Assembly: GCA_021151835.1 (NCBI GenBank)
Contig: JAGKWO010000045.1
Span: forward strand, 1-30,026
DNA: 30,026 nucleotides
Source of the DNA: Gammaproteobacteria bacterium
GTDB taxonomy: Bacteria; Pseudomonadota; Gammaproteobacteria; Pseudomonadales; Cellvibrionaceae
Direction of reading: 5' to 3'
The notes under the pieces were generated by a model. That model was not told the origin of the DNA. It worked only from the letters and a program-made list of their open reading frames with translations, and did no database searches. The translations under genes were made by a program, and so were the position numbers. Of the stretch, positions 23,850-30,026 are shown piece after piece. The stretch's first letter is position 1. Every line of letters begins with the position of its first letter.

Positions 23850-26161
23850 AACACTACATCCTTGGTAGGTTCTAGTTGTGTTTGTAACCAGACAAGTGCA
23901 TCAGCTATGTATTTAGGACATGCAATGGACTCACCCGCAGCAATTTTCTCAAAAATACTCGCTGCAAAGTCTCCTTTACTGAAGGAATTATGCATCAAGT
24001 CGTGTAGTGCAGCCGCTAGCTCAGAATTTGTTTTGGTCTCGGAAACTGTCGAGGCAGCTGCACCTAGCGCACCAGTTGGAGGTTTAATCTTTTTGCCATG
24101 TTCATCTTCTTTGTCTTCGGCAATTTTCTTGAACCAGGGTACGTTACTCAGGATGAGAGAATCTTCGAAGGAGCTTGGCCATGTATTGTCAGCCTCCGAG
24201 ATTGGCAATTGCCATGCGAACCGTACCATGCCCCCGGGTATTTCAGTCCATGTTAGGTTTTCAGGTTTAGGAGTCTTAAAATCATCTAGTTTTACAAGCT
24301 TCGGATGCCAATTTCGTAATGTGGCATTACCGCATTCCAATCCGGGTTGACCCGTGTTCGCAACTGCTTTTCGGACTGGTTGACCTTTGGCTCCAGTCGT
24401 TACTTCCACCGGATCGATGTCAGTAATAACAATGGTTGGTATACGCAACTTCTCGACTAATGGCTTCAAACGATGGGCATGGCTACCGCCGATATCCAGG
24501 AAGGATACGTAGCGCTTATTCAGAGCTTCATAATCACGCTCGATAAACAAAGGCACAAGCATGCGCTCGGCCACGCCCTCAACGAAAATGGCTGCATTGG
24601 CGAACAGCAGATCAGTATGCTGGACACGGAAGTAGCGCTCGGCAAATTGGCGTGTTGCATCATCGCTGCCGAAGACCTGCCCAAGATTAACCACTTCGGT
24701 AGCTGGCATTGGTTGTTCATTGGACTTGGCGATACGTCGGACATATCGAAGCCGGTCAAAGTTCTCTGCGTGTGCGAGGTGACTTGAGTGTGTACTGATA
24801 AGTAGTTGGCTCTTCAGTGCTGTGTCTTCAGCGCCAGCTGGACTGATAAGTTTGTGGGCTTTACCTGGAAAAACACGTTGCACTTGAACATGTAAATGAG
24901 CTTCAGGCTCCTCTATCATTACCAAATGTACGGGGGTTGGAGAACCTTTTTCCGGATTGAGGCGTGCGGTTTTGAAGGACACTAACTGATAACTCAAAGA
25001 CTGGAGATTCTGATAACCCAGACCGATAGAATATTCCGGTAACAAATCTTCTGCCGAGTCCTTTTTCATGCTGTATTGAACCGCAGTGCTGTGATCGAGT
25101 AGATCTGCCGTCTGAATACGAGTTCGAAAACGGATTTCTTGGGGGTCGTGCAGCCCCGGATAGCCAAGGTCTTTCACCTCTTCCACAGACGGTGCAATAG
25201 CAATATGAATCTTTTTATCCAGCTCTTTCTGCGCCTCGGCCACAGCTTTGATGAGGTCAGCGCGGTGGCCGTGCCCGGTTGCAGCTACGCTTAAATGGCG
25301 CCTTGCGAATTGCAACAGTTGATTGGAGAACATCCCCACGCGATGTGGGCCAGAGGCAGACCTGGAATCAGCTTCTTCACTCCCTAGGCCGCGTTGTGCT
25401 GCAACAAAATCGACACGGATCAATTTTGATAGGTGTTTGCGTTCAATTGGGACTGCGTCTGATGGCAAAACCTGCGTTTTATAGGTGGCTTTTCCTTCCA
25501 ATGGGTTGTTTTCTGCATCCAGCTTATAAGCCTTAACTTGTCCCATCTTCAGTGATTCACGTAACCAGTAATCAAGCAGATCAATAGGCCAGGCAAGTGA
25601 TTCCTTACCCATGTCTTTAACAGGAAACCTAGCGGTGTGATACGACCAAGCTAACTCCTTAAGAGAGGCTAAATCGTTAGCTGGCTCAAGACGAAGCCTG
25701 ATACCAACTGCACCACCCTGCCAGCTGAATTTTGACAAAAATGGCGCAACAAAATGGTACATACCCGCTTCGGCGTGAAACCAAAGGTCAAGCGTTGGCA
25801 TTGCAGATAGCAAAGTAGTGAACTGAGTGGTCCAATCTATATTGCCATCTCCTCCAGCTGCTGCTGGATCTTCAGTCAGTGCTTCCCATTGCTTACCCAA
25901 TTCCCGTAATTTGGCCCATTGCGATAAGCTGATATCGAAGGCACCAAAAGGTGAGCCCTCGGATAAAAAATGCCGCAACGCAGCGAGTATGGAAGTTTTT
26001 CCACTGTTGTTGGCACCAACAAGAATGGTCGTTTTTTCGTCAATGTCCAATTGGACCTGGCCAAGGCGACGGAATTGGCAAAGCTCTAAAAAGCGGAGGG
26101 TAATACTTCCTGGATTGGTGGTAATGGTAGGTGATTGTTCGGTCATAACTTTTGTATCCAT
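23846..26161 (-). CDS. OLD-family ATPase-TOPRIM nuclease, Gabija GajA-like
   Basis: 771-residue class 2 OLD protein. The N-terminal ABC-type ATPase has Walker A GANNSGKTS (49-57), a D-loop region with MIEEPEAHLH (about 413-422; EE as Walker B) and STHSSHLAH (about 454-462). The C-terminal TOPRIM domain has FVEGVAERM (about 525-533, metal-binding Glu) and VITDIDP (about 577-584, Asp pair). In Gabija, GajA forms tetramers and nicks DNA at specific sites when NTPs are depleted. The downstream overlapping UvrD helicase identifies it with this group rather than with PARIS or a lone OLD. The founding GajA is about 578 residues, so this one has about 190 more. Start ATG 26161; ATG 26146 is an alternative. 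Confidence 0.87.
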   Translation of the reverse strand: MDTKVMTEQSPTITTNPGSITLRFLELCQFRRLGQVQLDIDEKTTILVGANNSGKTSILAALRHFLSEGSPFGAFDISLSQWAKLRELGKQWEALTEDPAAAGGDGNIDWTTQFTTLLSAMPTLDLWFHAEAGMYHFVAPFLSKFSWQGGAVGIRLRLEPANDLASLKELAWSYHTARFPVKDMGKESLAWPIDLLDYWLRESLKMGQVKAYKLDAENNPLEGKATYKTQVLPSDAVPIERKHLSKLIRVDFVAAQRGLGSEEADSRSASGPHRVGMFSNQLLQFARRHLSVAATGHGHRADLIKAVAEAQKELDKKIHIAIAPSVEEVKDLGYPGLHDPQEIRFRTRIQTADLLDHSTAVQYSMKKDSAEDLLPEYSIGLGYQNLQSLSYQLVSFKTARLNPEKGSPTPVHLVMIEEPEAHLHVQVQRVFPGKAHKLISPAGAEDTALKSQLLISTHSSHLAHAENFDRLRYVRRIAKSNEQPMPATEVVNLGQVFGSDDATRQFAERYFRVQHTDLLFANAAIFVEGVAERMLVPLFIERDYEALNKRYVSFLDIGGSHAHRLKPLVEKLRIPTIVITDIDPVEVTTGAKGQPVRKAVANTGQPGLECGNATLRNWHPKLVKLDDFKTPKPENLTWTEIPGGMVRFAWQLPISEADNTWPSSFEDSLILSNVPWFKKIAEDKEDEHGKKIKPPTGALGAAASTVSETKTNSELAAALHDLMHNSFSKGDFAASIFEKIAAGESIACPKYIADALVWLQTQLEPTKDVVL

Positions 26162-26431
26162 TACAGATTAACCGGATTTGCTTACATGATTAGGAGACCT
26201 GATTCAAAAGATAAATACTACTCCAAATATGAACTCGATCAGAATCTTTATCCTCTATCCAGGATCGAGTGTGCTAAATATGCACCGGAATCTTTCATCT
26301 GCCGAAACTTGAGCATCTCCATAGTGCGAAATGTAATAGCTTGTAATTGACCAATCAGATACTAACTGCTAGATACATTGGCAGTAGCCATAGTTTATAA
26401 GCCAAGAAATAATCACAAAGTGAATTGCGAA
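26162..26431. promoter_or_regulatory. Divergent promoter region between GajA-like and kinase-helicase genes
   Basis: This 270-bp region must drive both genes. An inverted repeat ACTCGATC (26233-26240) / GATCGAGT (26263-26270), centres 30 bp apart, is a candidate operator. A weak plus-strand promoter candidate is TTGACC (26347-26352), 17 bp, TAGATA (26370-26375). A short plus-strand frame (ending 26350) crosses it but has no gene-like support. Confidence 0.35.
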
Positions 26432-29400
26432 ATGGAATTAGAAAATTGCAAGTTCTTAGAAAAATTCGAAGATGTTGAAATTTTAGATGACGGAAACTCT
26501 TCTGAAGGAAAACCAACATTAATTTATGCGAAATATCATGGCATAGAAAAATTCATTAAATATTGGGAGAAGAAGCAAAATTCCTTATCGCCAGAGTTGG
26601 AATTACTGTGGTTGGATGAAATACGGCAATTACAGCGCTTGAATGGCTATCCCAATCCAGAAAATCATATTGCGTATCTGGATCATTCTGCTAAAGATGA
26701 TTCTGGATTTTACTTAGTATTAGAAACGGATGGCCGCCTTCCGTTACCTTATACAAATAGCAAATGGTTGGCGTCAGTGCTTCAAAATGAAGATCATCGA
26801 ATAAAATTCTGGAAGAATATAATCAGAATTGTAAGAGCTATAGACTTCTTACATTCGCAAGGGCTATTGCACCGTAACATAGATCGATTTTCAGTACTGA
26901 CAGGAGATGATACAAACAATAATAACTTTCAACTCTCCGGCTTCGAGTGGTCGATAAGAATACAAGCGTTTAAAGATGGAAGAAGTATAAACGTCCGCTC
27001 ATCAGCTACAAATGAAAAGATGTATTCTTTTTCCAACGACTGGTATGGTTTGGGAGTTCTAATCCTAGATTTACTTAAAATCCAATATGATAGCATTTCC
27101 AATATTGGCCAGCCCGCTAGTATTGTTTCTCAAAATACCAACTTAAGTATAAGAGAGGTCTCATTAATTAGGGCTTTACTTGGAATTATAAAAATTGAAT
27201 CAAGTATTTCTAACGAAGCACTAAATGGTCAAATAATAGAAGAACACATCACCTCTAAAATTATAAGATTTATTGACAGAAAAGAACTAACTCCATTTGA
27301 TATTATTTTTTCATTTTCAACATTTCCAACAGACTTAACGGCAAATCCCAGAGCCAAGGTTGGGTTGTATACTGCAATCCGAGATAGGTATAGCTCAATA
27401 CAAGAATCAATACCAGACAAAGAAGATATAATATCACTAACAGAATTAGTAAGGATTGATCTATCAGAAAAGCCCGTACTATTTTTGCTAAATTCAAATA
27501 CGGAAATAAATTTCCTTCTAAAAGGGAAACATTTAATTTACCTTCTCGAACCCAATAAAATTTCAAGGCAAGCAGATAAGACTTGGGACGCAGCTTTTTG
27601 CAAATCTGCTTTCCGGGAAATGCCAGAATCACTTAAAAACAACGAATATTCATATCTTGATTCCCAATCAATAAAAATCTGGTCAAATAATTCAAGAGAC
27701 CAAAAGTTATCTTTTAGGTCATGGGAATTTTTTTTAGAAAAGCTTGGCTCTGATCAAACGAAAAAAACCACCGAACAACAGGAACTGATCGATGGTTTAA
27801 TAGCATTTCATCTCACTGAAATGGCCTATGCTAGAACAGAAATTTTTCCAGTTACCATTCTGGGAACAGAAGAAAGCGAAGATAACCCTGGTTATAGGCT
27901 GTTAAAGCTTATTAGTTGTCAAAATACGCGATTTGAAGACTTGGGACAAATTTTTGATATAGATCCACCAGCAAAAAGATTAAAACAAAATCTAGAAAAC
28001 GATATCTATGATTCTGGATGGATACTTACAGCGAAAGATAACTTTCAAGATGATGATGAAAGTATTGAATTGACATTTTTAGAACTGAATGCAGAAAATG
28101 GAAAAGATATTTTTATGTTTCGCATGAAAGACGGTGGTTCAATTGATAGTAATAGTAAATTATTTATTATCCCAAGCTCATCGGAAGGCACTATTCGTCA
28201 GCTGAACCGACGCGCAAAAGCATTAGAGCTATTAGATAAGCATTTACCGCTAATTAATACTCTAATAGACCCTCACAGTCAGATTCAAAATTCTGCGGAA
28301 GCACATTTAATTCAAAACATCGATGAACACTTAAAAAAATTAAATATAAATCTTGATGATTCAAAAAAAATAGCTTTTAAAAATGCTCTTCACACTCTAC
28401 CTTTATATTTGGTACAAGGGCCTCCAGGTGTAGGAAAAACATATTTGGCAACAGCCATAATTAAACATATTTTTAGTCAAGACTCCGAATCCAGAGTTCT
28501 AATTACAGCTCAAAGTCACTCGACCGTTGAACATATATATCAAGAGGTTACCAAAGGAATGGAAAATAACCTAAAACCGCTAATTGTAAAATGCATAAAG
28601 TCCTCACAAAATAATGGGTCAGATACTAAAGCGGCACTTGATGAACAGGCAAGAGAAATGCTGACTAAATTAATAGGTAGTAACGCATATTTAAAATCAA
28701 CAAACGAACACCTCAAAAGGAAAATAGCATCTAGTGCAAAAATTGACGAAAGATGGCAGAGATATAGCTTGATGAATCATTTGTTGCGGGCAGCAAACTT
28801 AGTATTTACAACTACTAACTCGAAACATATCGAAGATATGTTAATTAATAGAGCCCAATTTGATTGGTCTATTATGGAGGAAGCAGGCAAGGTTACAGGT
28901 ATTGAGTTAATAAGCCCTTTGTTGTTATCGCACAGGAAACTCATGATTGGCGATCATTTGCAATTACCACCACATCGCTCAAAGGAAGTTCAAAGAATTT
29001 TAGATAATCCTGAAAAATTATATTCAGCAATTCAATCTGCCGTTGATGGGAAAAAACGACCCGTTAAGGGTGACTCGACTGGTTCGCGCATCGAAGAACT
29101 GAGAAGAATCGGCCCTGATAAAGCTATTGCGTTAAAGAAAATTGGAAGCTCAGCAGCTAAAACACATCTTTTGTTTGAAATGCTGATAAAAATAGAAGAT
29201 GAACGAGCCAAGAGAATAGCTGCTCTAGGATTGCAATCAAATCACAAGCCAATTGCCAGCATGTTGACTGAACAATATCGTATGCATCCTTTAATTGCAG
29301 ACATTACTTCTGATATTTTTTACAATCCCGATAGGGGAAAGTCATTAAATAAATTAACAAGTGCGAAAGCGACAACTGATTTTTTTCAAAAAAATGAAAG

Positions 29401-30026
29401 GCCTTTTTTTTGGGAATATCCTGACACGCTAAATCAATCAAAGCCTATCGTTTGGATCGACCTTCCTGATGTTATGCAAAAACAATATGCAACAGAATTC
29501 AAAGATGAGCCTCGCTGGACAAACAGCAAAGAATGCGAAGCCATAATCACAATACTAAAATCGTTGAGACCCAAACATCTAGACAAAAAGCCGAAATTAG
29601 CAATTCTTACCGCTTATTCTAGCCAGAAAATCATGATCGAAAATGAAATTCGTAGTGAGCTATCTGGTGAATTATCTCACTTAACATCTTTTTCAAAACC
29701 AGATGATCACGATAGCTTTTGCAGTACCATTCATAGTTTTCAAGGAGCAGAGGCAGACTTGGTTATTCTTTCAATGGTAAGAAATAATATTAAGGATACT
29801 GCGCGTGGTGCGTTTGGTTTCTTTCTTGATGAGCAGCTTTTCAACGTTATGCTCAGTCGAGCTAGGTTTCAATTGGTTATCGTTGGGTCCTTCAATTTCT
29901 ATAAAAGGTGGATAGGGAAAAACGATTTTGTAGAGAAAAAGGAATATCAATTTTTAGTTGATCTGGTAAATAAATTAGAAACTTTAAATGAAAATAAAGA
30001 CGTAACATTCATAAATTATACAAAAT
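26432..30026 (+). CDS. Degenerate protein kinase fused to SF1 DNA2/NAM7-type helicase, 3' end missing
   Basis: The frame is open from ATG 26432 to the window edge, at least 1198 residues. Residues about 10-290 follow the eukaryotic-type kinase fold: candidate ATP Lys43 (KFIKYW), hinge FYLVLETDGRLP, helix E RIVRAIDFLHSQGLLH and helix F NDWYGLGVL. The catalytic loop reads HRNIDRFSVL (147-156), so catalytic Asp is Asn149 and metal Asn is Ser154, and DFG reads SGF (169-171): probably a pseudokinase. The middle (about 290-640) is unassigned. The helicase has GPPGVGKT (663-670), MEEAGK (about 815-820), IGDHLQLPP (about 840-848), TEQYRMHP (about 947-954), TIHSFQGAEADLVILSMVR (1099-1117) and NVMLSRARFQLVIVG (about 1137-1151), all intact. 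The ribosome-binding site is weak; GTG 26420 is an alternative start. A C-terminal nuclease or further genes may lie beyond the edge. Confidence 0.85.
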   Translation, partial: MELENCKFLEKFEDVEILDDGNSSEGKPTLIYAKYHGIEKFIKYWEKKQNSLSPELELLWLDEIRQLQRLNGYPNPENHIAYLDHSAKDDSGFYLVLETDGRLPLPYTNSKWLASVLQNEDHRIKFWKNIIRIVRAIDFLHSQGLLHRNIDRFSVLTGDDTNNNNFQLSGFEWSIRIQAFKDGRSINVRSSATNEKMYSFSNDWYGLGVLILDLLKIQYDSISNIGQPASIVSQNTNLSIREVSLIRALLGIIKIESSISNEALNGQIIEEHITSKIIRFIDRKELTPFDIIFSFSTFPTDLTANPRAKVGLYTAIRDRYSSIQESIPDKEDIISLTELVRIDLSEKPVLFLLNSNTEINFLLKGKHLIYLLEPNKISRQADKTWDAAFCKSAFREMPESLKNNEYSYLDSQSIKIWSNNSRDQKLSFRSWEFFLEKLGSDQTKKTTEQQELIDGLIAFHLTEMAYARTEIFPVTILGTEESEDNPGYRLLKLISCQNTRFEDLGQIFDIDPPAKRLKQNLENDIYDSGWILTAKDNFQDDDESIELTFLELNAENGKDIFMFRMKDGGSIDSNSKLFIIPSSSEGTIRQLNRRAKALELLDKHLPLINTLIDPHSQIQNSAEAHLIQNIDEHLKKLNINLDDSKKIAFKNALHTLPLYLVQGPPGVGKTYLATAIIKHIFSQDSESRVLITAQSHSTVEHIYQEVTKGMENNLKPLIVKCIKSSQNNGSDTKAALDEQAREMLTKLIGSNAYLKSTNEHLKRKIASSAKIDERWQRYSLMNHLLRAANLVFTTTNSKHIEDMLINRAQFDWSIMEEAGKVTGIELISPLLLSHRKLMIGDHLQLPPHRSKEVQRILDNPEKLYSAIQSAVDGKKRPVKGDSTGSRIEELRRIGPDKAIALKKIGSSAAKTHLLFEMLIKIEDERAKRIAALGLQSNHKPIASMLTEQYRMHPLIADITSDIFYNPDRGKSLNKLTSAKATTDFFQKNERPFFWEYPDTLNQSKPIVWIDLPDVMQKQYATEFKDEPRWTNSKECEAIITILKSLRPKHLDKKPKLAILTAYSSQKIMIENEIRSELSGELSHLTSFSKPDDHDSFCSTIHSFQGAEADLVILSMVRNNIKDTARGAFGFFLDEQLFNVMLSRARFQLVIVGSFNFYKRWIGKNDFVEKKEYQFLVDLVNKLETLNENKDVTFINYTK

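Larger units (their letters stand above)
9894..30026 (+). mobile_element. Tn7-like transposon, right end and cargo (left end beyond window)
   Basis: The element starts with TGT at 9894, carries three TnsB-type repeats, then tnsABCDE, then cargo of defence-type genes. The transposition genes lie next to the glmS-proximal end, as in Tn7. I looked for an inverted copy of the end repeats (AGTATGA followed by CTTTATT, then ACA) further right and found none, so the boundary at 30026 is only the edge of the window. From about 17.8 kb on the DNA is visibly more AT-rich than the backbone, notably in the methyltransferase, GHKL ATPase and kinase-helicase genes. Confidence 0.9.

Noticed and set aside
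26135..26350. 71-residue plus-strand frame across the GajA-like start and the intergenic region
   Set aside because: It overlaps the start of a strong minus-strand gene, lacks a ribosome-binding site and has no recognisable motif.
26432..27300. Active Ser/Thr kinase or BREX PglW homologue
   Set aside because: The catalytic-loop Asp, Lys and Asn and the DFG Asp are all replaced, and no other BREX genes are present.
27229..27632. Minus-strand frames inside the kinase-helicase gene, one rich in hydrophobic residues
   Set aside because: The plus frame is continuous through the region and carries in-frame domain motifs on both sides. The hydrophobicity is the usual by-product of reading AT-rich coding DNA backwards.
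9894..30026. CRISPR-associated transposon (CAST) or CRISPR array
   Set aside because: TnsD is full length with an attTn7-type zinc ribbon. No Cas-like proteins or regularly spaced direct repeats were seen.
17701..30026. Left end of the transposon within the window
   Set aside because: I found no inverted cluster of AGTATGA-type repeats ending in ACA. Isolated near matches lie inside genes.

Overview
The window reads as a chromosomal segment of a polysaccharide-degrading gammaproteobacterium, most like Cellvibrio or a close relative (inference). The grounds are the atpC - glmU - DeoR regulator - glmS neighbourhood typical of pseudomonad-type gammaproteobacteria, and three secreted carbohydrate-active enzymes, two of which carry the long polyserine linkers common in Cellvibrio, Saccharophagus and Teredinibacter.

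Bases 1-9868 are chromosomal backbone. They hold the 3' end of atpC, a GH43 glycosidase on the minus strand, glmU, a polysaccharide-lyase-like protein with two carbohydrate-binding modules, a GH9 cellulase lipoprotein, a DeoR-family regulator (GlmR-like) and glmS. Most of these units end in clear rho-independent terminators. The two plus-strand CAZyme genes share a LacI-type operator-like motif upstream. The regulator gene has a long perfect inverted repeat over its likely promoter.

At 9894, 25 bp after the glmS stop codon, a Tn7-like transposon begins. Its right end (TGT plus three TnsB-type repeats) is followed by a full tnsA-tnsB-tnsC-tnsD-tnsE set, 10013-17700, all on the plus strand. The predicted catalytic and zinc-binding residues of TnsB and TnsD fall within a few positions of those in classical Tn7. 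The element uses the attTn7 site and, because tnsE is present, probably has the second, plasmid-directed pathway too. No Cas genes are visible. The left end is not in the window, so everything from 17701 to 30026 is taken as transposon cargo.

The cargo looks like a defence island built from at least three units. (1) An Xre-type regulator is divergent from a C5-cytosine methyltransferase, which is followed by a MORC/MutL-type GHKL ATPase with a possible HEPN-like tail. There are palindromic operators in the shared promoter, and no helicase or nuclease of the kind usually linked to such pairs. (2) On the minus strand is a Gabija-like pair, an OLD-family ATPase-TOPRIM nuclease overlapping a UvrD-like helicase by 4 bp, both larger than the founding members as I recall them. 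(3) Divergent from it is a very large gene, open to the window edge, that fuses an N-terminal degenerate protein kinase to an SF1 DNA2/NAM7-type helicase. The third unit is the strongest candidate for a poorly described system, followed by the first.
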